DNA of 64,000 nt from Planctomycetota bacterium (lineage in GTDB: Bacteria; Planctomycetota; PLA2), in contig JAJFFF010000023.1 in assembly GCA_021776785.1 (NCBI GenBank), forward strand, positions 1-64,000, written 5' to 3'. Shown here piece after piece: positions 16,682 to 23,781 of the stretch; position 1 is the first letter of the stretch, and every line of letters begins with the position of its first letter. A program made the position numbers and the translations under genes. The notes beneath the pieces were generated by a model. That model did no database searches and was not told the origin of the DNA. It worked only from the letters and a program-made list of their open reading frames with translations.

Positions 16682-16844
16682 TTGGGTTGGACGCGAGCTG
16701 GGACCTCGTGTGAGCCACGAGTCAGCCGCCATGACCTACACGACGAGTTTATGTTCGCCCGAGCGGGGACTCGGGCCTGGTTTTGCGAGGACAGTGGGAC
16801 ATGCGCCGTGCAGGTGCCTTATGCCCTGGACCGCGGCAAGGCAC

Positions 16845-16888
16845 AAAAACCCCCGTAAAAGCCCGCCGACCCAAAGAGGGCCAGCGGG
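16845..16888 (-). terminator. Terminator-like hairpin, minus strand
   Basis: CCCGCCGACCC (16862-16872) and GGGCCAGCGGG (16878-16888) pair over 11 positions including two G-U pairs. On the minus strand the stem is followed by CTTTTACGGGGGTTTTT. This implies that a transcript of unknown content ends here. Confidence 0.6.
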
Positions 16889-17092
16889 CGGCGGGAGGAA
16901 GAGAGGAAGAATCCTCTAGTGCGAAAGCCGTGAGGCCCAGGGGCCTCTCAACGGAACGCTATCCCTGGTTGAGGGCGGGTCAACCGGCCGAACAGATGGG
17001 ACTGAATCGGCAATTGACCCAGATTTGGTCGGCGTGTTCAGGGTTTTGGACGTGGGGCGATTGCGGCAGCTAGGCGAGTCCGGCTCGGTCGG

Positions 17093-17127
17093 GAAAGAAC
17101 AAAGGCCCAGGGACTGCTCCCCGGGCC
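17093..17127 (-). terminator. Terminator-like hairpin, minus strand
   Basis: GGCCC...GGGCC arms within 17104-17127 form a hairpin with a short loop. On the minus strand TTTGTTCTTTCCC follows. It lies just after the doubtful 70-codon frame and downstream of tRNA-Ala, and probably ends their transcript. Confidence 0.55.
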
Positions 17128-17135
17128 CCGATTGC

Positions 17136-17348
17136 TCATGAGCCCGTCGGTTCGGGAAGGAGCTCGAACAAGATGCTGGCATCAGCCGGGTCGCCCGACG
17201 TCGTACCCGACAAGCGGAGTTCCAGCTTTGCGGGCCCGGCAGCATCGTCCGCTAGAGTTGGCAGAGTCGAGGCACGTACACCCGTCGGAGGCCACGCGCT
17301 GATTCGTCTGAATTGTCCGCCTCCAACACTGTGTCGGGCAAGAGACAC
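17136..17348 (-). CDS. Doubtful small hypothetical protein
   Basis: 70 codons from a GTG. The second half (KLELRLSGTTSGDPADASIL) reads like a normal protein; the first half does not. No ribosome site and no homology recognised. Its stop lies directly before a minus-strand terminator-like hairpin, which is the main argument for a gene. It could equally be a fragment of a larger decayed gene or chance. Confidence 0.25.
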   Translation of the reverse strand: MSLARHSVGGGQFRRISAWPPTGVRASTLPTLADDAAGPAKLELRLSGTTSGDPADASILFELLPEPTGS

Positions 17349-17406
17349 CGCATCGTCAGATGTGGGCAGAAAACACCGAGGGTGCGCGCAAAGCGCGCAC
17401 CCTCAC

Positions 17407-17479
17407 TGGACCCAAGGAGACTCGAACTCCTGACCTCCTGGATGCCATCCAGGCGCTCTCCCAACTGAGCTACGGGCCC
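17407..17479 (-). tRNA. tRNA-Ala (anticodon GGC)
   Basis: A 73-nt cloverleaf on the minus strand. The acceptor arm GGGCCCG pairs with TGGGTCC (two G-U pairs), the D arm is GCTC...GAGC, the anticodon arm CCTGG-ATGGCAT-CCAGG gives anticodon GGC, and the T arm AGGAG-TTCGAGT-CTCCT is canonical. The discriminator base is A. CCA is not encoded and must be added. The G3-U70 wobble, the identity element of alanine tRNA, is present. Confidence 0.95.
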
Positions 17480-17494
17480 CCGTTGATAGCCCTG

Positions 17495-17523
17495 GATTCT
17501 CGTGGCCATGGGGCCGCCGTCAA
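17495..17523 (-). promoter_or_regulatory. Candidate promoter of tRNA-Ala
   Basis: On the minus strand TTGACG (17523-17518) and AGAATC (17500-17495) are separated by 17 bases. The -10 ends 15 bases before the tRNA. A second TTGACA lies 12 bases further upstream. Confidence 0.4.
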
Positions 17524-17671
17524 GTTTGCTGTCAAGTTTGAGGGCGAATCGCTGGCTCCGTCGCTTGCCGGATCCGCTGTCGCGCGCGACGATAGCCTTT
17601 TGGCCGCCGCTGACCGAACCGAGTCGCCAGGCCGCGGTTGAACAGGTTTCCCTCAAGAGAGCAATCGACCC

Positions 17672-19102
17672 ATGAGTTCTAAGTTCACGACGCGCGAAGC
17701 GGATTTTCCCCGTTGGTATCAAGAGGTTGTCGCCGCCGGCGACTTGGCCGAGAACGCGCCCGTCCGCGGCTGCATGGTGATCAAGCCCCACGGCTACGCG
17801 CTCTGGGAAAACATTCGCGACCGCCTCGATCAGATGTTTAAGGAGACGGGGCACGTCAACGCGTACTTCCCTCTCTTCATTCCCAAATCATTTATCGACA
17901 AGGAAGCGGACCACGTCGAGGGCTTTGCGCCCGAGGTGGCGGTCGTCACGCACGCGGGCGGGAAACAACTCGAGGAGCCCCTCGTCGTTCGGCCCACGTC
18001 CGAGACGATCATCGGACACATGTACGCGAAGTGGATTCAGAGCCACCGCGACCTGCCCGTTTTGATCAACCAGTGGGCCAACGTCGTGCGTTGGGAGATG
18101 CGGCCCCGGTTGTTTTTGCGGACGACCGAGTTCTTGTGGCAGGAAGGGCACACCGCGCACGCGACAGCCGAAGAAGCGGAGGCGGAGACGTTGCAGATGC
18201 TTGAGGTGTATGCGCGCCTCGCCGAGGATTACTTGGCGATCCCCGTGCGCAAGGGCATCAAGAGTCGGATGGAAACATTTCCCGGCGCTTTGCGCACGTA
18301 CTGCATCGAAGGGTTGATGCAGGACGGCAAAGCGTTGCAGATGGGCACGTCGCACAACCTCGGCCAAAACTTCGCCAAGGCGTTTGACATTCAGTTCCAA
18401 GACACCGACGGCCAGCGCAAGCACGTGTTCACGACGTCGTGGGGCGTGTCGACGCGGCTCGTCGGCGCGGTGATTATGGCGCACGGCGACGATCGGGGGA
18501 TTGTGTTGCCTCCCCGGGTCGCGCCCGTGCAAGCGGTGCTCGTTCCTATCTTTAGAAAGCCCGAAGAGCGCGATGCCGTACTCGCGGCCGCGCGGCGCGC
18601 GATCGACGGCCTCAAGGCGGCCGGTGTCCGCGCGAAGCTCGATGATCGCGAACAGCTCAAGCCCGGTCCTAAGTTTTTCGAGTGGGAGAAAAAGGGCGTG
18701 CCCGTCCGATTGGAGATGGGGCCCCGCGACCTCAAAGACAACCAAGTCGTGATGGTGCGCCGCGATCAAGAGGGCAAGAACGCGGTGTCGCTGGACGTGC
18801 TGACGGAGACTGTGCTCAAGACGCTCGAAGATGTGCAGTCGTCGTTGTTCGAGCGCGCATTGGAACGGCGCGACGCGATGACGAACAAGGCCGCGTCGAT
18901 GGGCGAGTTCGAGGAGATCTTGGACGGCACGGGCGGGTTCGTCGAAGCGTTGACGGACGGCACCGACGAGAGCGAAAAAGCGGTCAAGGACAACACGAAG
19001 GCGACGATCCGCATCGTGCTCGAAGACGGCGACGTCGGCGGCGAGTGCATGGTGACCGGCAAGCCTGCGACGCGGCGGGCGCTCTTTGCGCGCGCATACT
19101 AG
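17672..19102 (+). CDS. proS: Prolyl-tRNA synthetase, short archaeal/eukaryotic type
   Basis: 476 residues. It charges tRNA-Pro with proline. The class II core is visible: VRPTSETIIGHMYAKW, the motif-2 region RTTEFLWQEGHTAHAT and the motif-3 region SWGVSTRLVGAVIMAHGDD. It lacks the ~180-residue editing insertion between motifs 2 and 3 that the longer bacterial type has. It ends in the anticodon-binding domain plus the archaeal-type C-terminal extension with a terminal Tyr. A start at MSSKFTTREADFPRW fits the family. It stands alone, with tRNA-Ala on the opposite strand upstream. Confidence 0.95.
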   Translation: MSSKFTTREADFPRWYQEVVAAGDLAENAPVRGCMVIKPHGYALWENIRDRLDQMFKETGHVNAYFPLFIPKSFIDKEADHVEGFAPEVAVVTHAGGKQLEEPLVVRPTSETIIGHMYAKWIQSHRDLPVLINQWANVVRWEMRPRLFLRTTEFLWQEGHTAHATAEEAEAETLQMLEVYARLAEDYLAIPVRKGIKSRMETFPGALRTYCIEGLMQDGKALQMGTSHNLGQNFAKAFDIQFQDTDGQRKHVFTTSWGVSTRLVGAVIMAHGDDRGIVLPPRVAPVQAVLVPIFRKPEERDAVLAAARRAIDGLKAAGVRAKLDDREQLKPGPKFFEWEKKGVPVRLEMGPRDLKDNQVVMVRRDQEGKNAVSLDVLTETVLKTLEDVQSSLFERALERRDAMTNKAASMGEFEEILDGTGGFVEALTDGTDESEKAVKDNTKATIRIVLEDGDVGGECMVTGKPATRRALFARAY

Positions 19103-19217
19103 CGGTCGTGATCAGAAGCGCCCGCCGGGTTGACGCCTCTGGTGGCGTGGCCCTGGCGTTTTCGTGCGTTCCGAGTGGTGGTCTGTCGTTTTGCGAATGC
19201 CGGAGGCGTCGCCGGAG

Positions 19218-19223
19218 TACGAT
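19218..19223 (+). promoter_or_regulatory. Candidate -10 element for a leaderless start at 19230
   Basis: TACGAT ends six bases before the ATG at 19230; no ribosome-binding site lies between. Confidence 0.4.
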
Positions 19224-19229
19224 GCCTCT

Positions 19230-20561
19230 ATGCGATGGATGGGGATCTTAGTCCTCTGTGCGACGGCGAGTGCAGATCCGCTGTCCGATCTATCTGATTC
19301 TGACTGGGCGGTCCGTCACGCTGCGGCTTTGTCGTTTGTCGCGAAGCCTGATGCAGCGGCAGTGGAGCCATTGATCGAGTTACTGATCGATGATGCCGCT
19401 GAGGTTCGCCGCGCAGCGATCCGCGCGCTCGGCCATTCCGGCGATCGTCGCGCGGGCCCTGCGTTGCGACTTCATTTCGACGCCGACCGTGCAGCGATTG
19501 CCTTGGCTCTGGTGACCTTGAACGATTCGCAAGCGGGGTTGTTTTTTCGACGCGCAAAAAAAGAGATGTGGGCGCTTCCCGCCGAGTCGCTGAAGCCGTG
19601 TTTGGTCGCTGAATCTTGGCACGTTCGCGCATGGGCGCTGCGTCATCCCGGCGTTCGCAAGTCGACGCCGGGCGCTTGGCGACCGGCGTTGGAAGAATTG
19701 GCGCTGAAAGATCCTAGTCGGGCCGTGCGCGCTGCGGCGTGGAAGCTCTTGTCGCATCGTGAGTGGGGCGCCCATGTCTTTGTGCATCTGGCAAGCGGCG
19801 ATGACGCGCGCGATCGGCAAGTGGCGGCGCGCGCTCTCGCCGATTGGGCGGATCCGCAACATCAACACCTCCCGCGACTTCTGGGAGACAAAGACCCGCA
19901 CGTCCGCGCGTGGGCTGTGCACGGCTTGCGGGCGACCGACATTAGCTTGGATAGTCTTCGCCGTGACGCGCACGCCGTTGTCGCGGACGCAGTTTCTTCC
20001 GTGCTGGCTACCCGTGGCTCATACGAAGATCGAGTCCTAGCGCTGTTGGAGAAAGCGGACGTCGATACGCCGTTCCCTTCGAGGCGGCGCCATCTCCGTG
20101 CGGGCGGAGGTTCGCTCGTGCCGAAGTCGGCCGATGCGACACGCGATGCAGTCGTAGCGGGTGGTGCGAAAGCGGCGGCGGCCGTCGAGGCGCGCATTCC
20201 GGTCGCGAAAGATCCGCGGCGATTGACCTTTGTCCTCGGTCATATCGGCAAGCCGGCCATTCCGGCTCTGGAGCGACTTCGCGATAAAGGCAACGAGGAT
20301 GCGTTGCTTTGCCTTGCCCAGTTGGCTGCTTGGACGCCGGAGACTCTTCGCCGCGTGATCGGACTCGCTCTCACAGTCGATCGCGACGAGTGGGCATCGG
20401 AGTCCCATGCGACGGTTGCTCGCGAGCTGGTGGTGGCCGCGCCGGAGCCCGCTCTCGCCTGGTTCCAATCGCAAGATATCGGGTTGTCGCCGTCCGCAGC
20501 CGTCACTGAGTTGCTCAAAGACCTGCGCCGGGCTCGCACCAAGCAACTGTCCAAGAAATAG
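19230..20561 (+). CDS. Exported HEAT-repeat protein
   Basis: 443 residues. A short signal peptide (MRWMGILVLCATASA) precedes tandem HEAT repeats, clearest at SDSDWAVRHAAALSFV, DDAAEVRRAAIRALGHSG, DPSRAVRAAAWKLLSHRE and DPHVRAWAVHGLRATD. The second half is more degenerate. No catalytic residues are evident; the family serves as a binding platform. An in-frame ATG 22 codons earlier is rejected because it would precede the signal peptide. This is the third exported HEAT-type protein in the window. Flanked by its own candidate promoter and a structured intergenic region. Confidence 0.75.
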   Translation: MRWMGILVLCATASADPLSDLSDSDWAVRHAAALSFVAKPDAAAVEPLIELLIDDAAEVRRAAIRALGHSGDRRAGPALRLHFDADRAAIALALVTLNDSQAGLFFRRAKKEMWALPAESLKPCLVAESWHVRAWALRHPGVRKSTPGAWRPALEELALKDPSRAVRAAAWKLLSHREWGAHVFVHLASGDDARDRQVAARALADWADPQHQHLPRLLGDKDPHVRAWAVHGLRATDISLDSLRRDAHAVVADAVSSVLATRGSYEDRVLALLEKADVDTPFPSRRRHLRAGGGSLVPKSADATRDAVVAGGAKAAAAVEARIPVAKDPRRLTFVLGHIGKPAIPALERLRDKGNEDALLCLAQLAAWTPETLRRVIGLALTVDRDEWASESHATVARELVVAAPEPALAWFQSQDIGLSPSAAVTELLKDLRRARTKQLSKK

Positions 20562-20607
20562 CGCCCGCGAATCGGCCTTGTTCTTGGGGGGTCGTCTCGT
20601 ATCATGG

Positions 20608-20700
20608 CTCATCTAGTAGGGTGTAGTGGATAGGGCCTCTAGATGAGGTATACCTACGACTTCCGCACCCTTGGCCAGGAGGCCGGGCCTTTGCGGCCTT
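20608..20700 (+). ncRNA. Structured leader or small RNA candidate
   Basis: CTCATCTAG (20608-20616) and CTAGATGAG (20639-20647) are a perfect 9-bp inverted repeat around a 22-base loop. A GC-rich GGCC...GGCC hairpin near 20680-20698 follows before the ribosome site of the next gene. No known riboswitch family was recognised. It could be a regulatory 5' leader of the coiled-coil gene or the terminator region of the upstream gene. Confidence 0.3.
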
Positions 20701-20716
20701 CATGGAGGCGTTTTCG

Positions 20717-21676
20717 ATGGAACCCAAAAGCGGACACAAAGAGTCAGTCGTATCGCGGCTGTTTGGTTTCGGGCGCAAGAAGGAAGAGGCGGCGGCGTCC
20801 GAATCTCCTGTTGCCTCTGGCGCCTCTCCTGGGGAGGAGTCGGGGTTTGCGCGCGCCGAGCCGGATACCAAGGTGGACGCGCGGATCGACACGTCCGGCG
20901 ACGAGCCGAGCGTAACAATCCCCGAGCAAGTGATTCGGATTCGTACGCAGCCGGCCCGCCGCAAGGACGAGATGGTCCAGGCGATCGGCGATAGTTTTAA
21001 AGAACTCACGAGCATGCTTGGGAATGTGAGCGATCGCTTGGATCGCCAAGACGGGCGCTCCGTCGACCTCACCGACCAATTGCGGGAACTGCCGGAGTAT
21101 CTCCGTTCGTTGCCGCGCCTGGCCGAGGAGCAAAACGAGGCGCTGCGCGGCATCGGCAAAAACGTGGCCGATGGTACGCAGTCGATGTCGGCCGCGTTGC
21201 AGCGTCTTCCCGACATCCACGAGCGCCAGACCCAAGCGATGGTTTCGCTCGGCGACAAGATCTCAGAGGGGAACGAAGCCGTGCACGGCATTTCGGACAC
21301 GATTGCGCGGATCCCCGAGGAAATGCGCGAGCGGGCTCAGGTGCAGGAAACTGTCATGCGCGAGGCGGCCTCGGCGCAAAGCGAGGCCATCCGCGAGTCC
21401 GCAACCAAGCAGAGCGAAGCGATGCGCCAGGTTGCCACGTCGCAAGAGAAGATGGCCAAGGTCGTCTACACCGGCCAGCAAAAGTCGATGCAGCTCTTTC
21501 AGCAGGCAACCAACAAAACCATTCAGACCGTCCAACAGCAGGCGCGCCAGCAGCAGCAGCAGATGGAGGGCATCATCCAGGCGTCCGTCGACAGCATGCG
21601 CAAGATGTTTTGGTTAGCGGTTGGCGTCATCGGAACCGGCGTCGTCGCCGCGGTCGTTTTCTTTTTCACAAAGTAG
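20717..21676 (+). CDS. Tail-anchored coiled-coil protein
   Basis: 319 residues. A charged N-terminal ~80 residues precede a long helical region (about 85-285) with a heptad-like pattern and many Gln/Glu/Met (EAASAQSEAIRESATKQSEA; QQARQQQQQMEG). A single C-terminal membrane helix (about 296-316, LAVGVIGTGVVAAVVFFF) ends two residues before the stop, so the bulk is probably cytoplasmic and tail-anchored. GGAGG at 20704-20708 lies eight bases before the ATG at 20717, which selects this start over the ATG at 20702. No family recognised; a structural or signalling scaffold is plausible. Confidence 0.65.
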   Translation: MEPKSGHKESVVSRLFGFGRKKEEAAASESPVASGASPGEESGFARAEPDTKVDARIDTSGDEPSVTIPEQVIRIRTQPARRKDEMVQAIGDSFKELTSMLGNVSDRLDRQDGRSVDLTDQLRELPEYLRSLPRLAEEQNEALRGIGKNVADGTQSMSAALQRLPDIHERQTQAMVSLGDKISEGNEAVHGISDTIARIPEEMRERAQVQETVMREAASAQSEAIRESATKQSEAMRQVATSQEKMAKVVYTGQQKSMQLFQQATNKTIQTVQQQARQQQQQMEGIIQASVDSMRKMFWLAVGVIGTGVVAAVVFFFTK

Positions 21677-21692
21677 CAATTTTTAGCCGCTA

Positions 21693-21729
21693 AAAAGGGC
21701 CGTCCGCTTTGCATGCGGGGGGCCCTTTT
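21693..21729 (+). terminator. Rho-independent terminator of the coiled-coil gene
   Basis: AAAAGGGCC (21693-21701) and GGCCCTTTT (21721-21729) flank an inner CCGC/GCGG stem. The plus-strand side ends in CCCTTTTCTT. It separates the coiled-coil gene from the cobalamin riboswitch. Confidence 0.75.
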
Positions 21730-21754
21730 CTTACGATCATGCGCGATAGGCGAG

Positions 21755-21946
21755 TTGGAAGGTCCAGCTCGCGCCCGTGGGCTCCGGGAAGTCGGTGAAA
21801 AACCGACGCGGGGCCGCCGCTGTAAGCGATGGGTCTTTTGCATAAGCCACTGAGTCGTGGCGCAAAGAACACGACTTGGGAAGGTGCACAAGACGGACCG
21901 GCTTCTGAAGAAACCGGATCCACGTCGCGAGCCAGAAGACCGTCCC
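21755..21946 (+). promoter_or_regulatory. Cobalamin (B12) riboswitch
   Basis: The conserved blocks of the AdoCbl/cobalamin aptamer occur in order. GGTCC is at 21761; GGGAA with GGTGAAAAACC is at 21786-21804; GGGGCCGCCGCTGTAAG is the family core; then come CCACTG at 21847, GGGAAGG at 21878 and the 3' box GAGCCAGAAGACC ending at 21941. GGTC and GACC close the P1 helix. The aptamer precedes the lipoprotein gene at 22134 and would normally repress it when cobalamin is plentiful. Confidence 0.93.
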
Positions 21947-22030
21947 ACGGGTGGGTCCGAGGCGGGAGAAATCCCGACCCGCGCGCTCGCGCCAGCGTGT
22001 TGGGGCCATGCGTTTGTCTGCGCTCTCTTT

Positions 22031-22133
22031 CGCGCACCTGGGTGATCTTGCTTGGTACGGGGTGATCTTGCTCGGTACGGGGTGATCTTGCTGGGTACGG
22101 TGAAAGCACGCAGCGAACGATAGGAGGTGTGCG
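22031..22133 (+). promoter_or_regulatory. Candidate expression platform masking the ribosome site
   Basis: CGCGCACCT (22031-22039) can pair over nine positions, one G-U, with AGGTGTGCG (22125-22133), which is the ribosome site plus the bases up to the ATG. AGGTGC in the aptamer (21882-21887) could compete for GCACCT (22034-22039). This fits translational control by the riboswitch. Inferred from pairing only. Confidence 0.45.
22041..22100 (+). repeat. Three perfect-phase 20-bp tandem repeats in the leader
   Basis: GGTGATCTTGCTTGGTACGG, then the same with CTCGG and CTGGG in place of CTTGG, fill 22041-22100 exactly. They lie between the riboswitch and the ribosome site and would form the loop of the proposed masking helix. 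Confidence 0.9.
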
Positions 22134-23690
22134 ATGCGCGCCACTTGGTTTGCTTGTTTGATTTTGGGATTTTGGGTCGCTGGATGCAGCGGCGGGGGCA
22201 TCACGCCGCCCGCGAATCAGGAGCCCTTGCCCCCGACCGGGGGTGGAGGCAATCCGAACACGCCGTTGCCGCCGGGGCCGCCCGCGCCTCCTCCGCCGCC
22301 GCCGTCCGCACCGGTTGTGTTTACCGACGACGCTGTCGATCTGGGCACGGCCGGCGCGTTTCCATCGGATTTGGAGCGCGCGACGGACGAGACGCTCTAC
22401 ACCGTCAACGACGCGACCATTCCGGCGCGCGTTGTGGGCGTGCGCAACGGGCAAGTTGTCATGAACGTGCCGATTACCGCGAACGATCTCATGGATTTCA
22501 ACGGCCAGAGCCCCGCGCTGACTCCGATCAGCTTCGGGCCGGGGTTGTTTGGAGCATTTACCGGTGACTTCGAACTCGCGTTCGACCGCTGGCTGTTTGT
22601 GTTGGTCGGCGGCGGCAACTCGTATAGCACGAGCAATGGTGCGGAGATGCGCCTTGGCAACGTCGTCTTGATCGACACGCAGACCGGCACGATCGCACAG
22701 ACGATCAATGTCGCTTGGCCCAAAGATTTCAACGGCGATTTCTCGAACGGTGGGCCATACGCCGCGATTCCGCAGAGCCTTCCCTCGATGTGTTCTTTTG
22801 TGCCCGCGCGCAACGGGACCGAAACAGGGACGCTCTACGTGGCGATGAGCAACGGGGCGGGATCCTCGGCCGGACTCCAGACGTTTTTCAACGGCACCGT
22901 TCAGTCGTGGCGCGTGGACTTCACCGCGAGCGCGCCGGTCGCGCCGGACCTGACCGGTCGCGCGCCCAAAGACGCAACGCGCACCTACGTCTCTAACTTC
23001 TACAATCCAGTTGGCCTCACGCGCTTCACCAACAGCCGTAACTTCAGCTTCCTGATCTTGACGGATGCGGGGGCGTCGCGTTTTGACGAGAACTCTGTGG
23101 CGCACGCCGAGACGGACGCGCGCTTGGAGTTTTTGGATCTAGACACCGAGACGTTTCGCGATACGTGGACGGCCAACCTCGGGCGCATTCTGCCGTCGAT
23201 CCAAAAGCTGGCAATCAGCAACGACGACGAAGGGGACGCGTTCGCGGTCGCGACGAGTCAGACGTTTAACGCGGCGTACTTGCTCGACCTGAGCGGCCTC
23301 GAAGAGAACCCGGTGGATCCCGCGCGCTTGGGGCTCTTGCAAACGGTGGCGCTCAGCACCGGCGGCGACGTCACCGCGGGTTCTGGGTTCTTGCCCGGCG
23401 TGGCGTTGAGCGCGTCCGGCAAGACGGCGCTCGTGACGTCGTTTTCGACTTCGAGATTGGTCGTGTTGGAGTTGCCCGACGACGTGGCGACGGGAACGAC
23501 GTTGATCAATCCCGCCCCGTTCCTTCCGGCCGCGTTGGGCCCGGCCCGCGGTTCCTTGGGCGCTATCGTGATGACGCCCGGCGCGGCGGCGGATGTGCAC
23601 TTCATCGTGAACGGCACGTTTGACGCGAACTTCGCGCCCGACCGCCACGGGTTTTTAGGAACGCTGTCGGTGGGCGGCGCCCTCAAGTAG
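22134..23690 (+). CDS. Cobalamin-riboswitch-controlled lipoprotein, propeller-like
   Basis: 518 residues. The signal peptide ends in a VAGC lipobox (Cys18), followed by a Gly/Pro-rich tether to about residue 60 with runs of Pro. The rest is beta-rich with recurring strand pairs and Asp-rich turns (RWLFVLVGGGNSY, GNVVLIDTQTGTIAQTINVA, FSFLILTDAGASRF, LEFLDLDTETF, LVTSFSTSRLVVLELPDD), which looks like a beta-propeller. No known family was recognised by eye. The upstream B12 riboswitch and strong AGGAGGT site suggest a role in cobalamin capture or in replacing a B12-dependent function; Bacteroidetes BtuG, also a propeller lipoprotein, is the closest functional analogy. A terminator follows. Confidence 0.75.
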   Translation: MRATWFACLILGFWVAGCSGGGITPPANQEPLPPTGGGGNPNTPLPPGPPAPPPPPPSAPVVFTDDAVDLGTAGAFPSDLERATDETLYTVNDATIPARVVGVRNGQVVMNVPITANDLMDFNGQSPALTPISFGPGLFGAFTGDFELAFDRWLFVLVGGGNSYSTSNGAEMRLGNVVLIDTQTGTIAQTINVAWPKDFNGDFSNGGPYAAIPQSLPSMCSFVPARNGTETGTLYVAMSNGAGSSAGLQTFFNGTVQSWRVDFTASAPVAPDLTGRAPKDATRTYVSNFYNPVGLTRFTNSRNFSFLILTDAGASRFDENSVAHAETDARLEFLDLDTETFRDTWTANLGRILPSIQKLAISNDDEGDAFAVATSQTFNAAYLLDLSGLEENPVDPARLGLLQTVALSTGGDVTAGSGFLPGVALSASGKTALVTSFSTSRLVVLELPDDVATGTTLINPAPFLPAALGPARGSLGAIVMTPGAAADVHFIVNGTFDANFAPDRHGFLGTLSVGGALK

Positions 23691-23712
23691 CGCGCAGTTT
23701 GATGAACAAAAC

Positions 23713-23744
23713 AGCGACCGGTCTTTGGGCCGGTCGCTTTTTTT
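23713..23744 (+). terminator. Rho-independent terminator of the B12-controlled lipoprotein
   Basis: AGCGACCGG (23713-23721) and CCGGTCGCT (23730-23738) pair perfectly around an 8-base loop, followed by a run of seven Ts. The riboswitch unit is therefore monocistronic. Confidence 0.9.
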
Positions 23745-23769
23745 GTGAACCCACACGCCGTTTGCCTCG

Positions 23770-23775
23770 CACTAT
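23770..23775 (+). promoter_or_regulatory. Candidate -10 element of the sigma-factor fusion
   Basis: CACTAT ends six bases before the GTG at 23782, only 26 bases beyond the preceding T-tract. It matches the spacing of the other leaderless candidates although the first T is missing. Confidence 0.3.
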
Positions 23776-23781
23776 CTAGGT

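Larger units (their letters stand above)
16597..17406. other. Mostly non-coding stretch with several hairpins
   Basis: No confident protein gene. Three GC-rich hairpins have T-rich tails on the minus strand (listed separately). Others are CTCGTG/CACGAG near 16706, GCCCGAG/CTCGGGC near 16757-16776 and GAGGCCC/GGGCCTC near 16932. A 70-codon minus-strand frame at 17136-17348 is listed with low confidence. The clustering suggests one or more small RNAs read from the minus strand, downstream of tRNA-Ala. RNase P RNA, tmRNA and 6S RNA signatures were looked for and not found. Confidence 0.4.

Noticed and set aside
16597..17406. RNase P RNA, tmRNA or 6S RNA
   Set aside because: The diagnostic conserved blocks of each were not found on either strand.
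20620..20700. Possible degenerate tRNA (GTGTAGTGGATAG resembles a D arm)
   Set aside because: The following anticodon-like stem has a 5-base loop and no T arm or acceptor pairing is present.
21690..23105. 471-codon minus-strand reading frame
   Set aside because: It lies antisense to the riboswitch and lipoprotein and has no protein-like character; GC-rich shadow frame.
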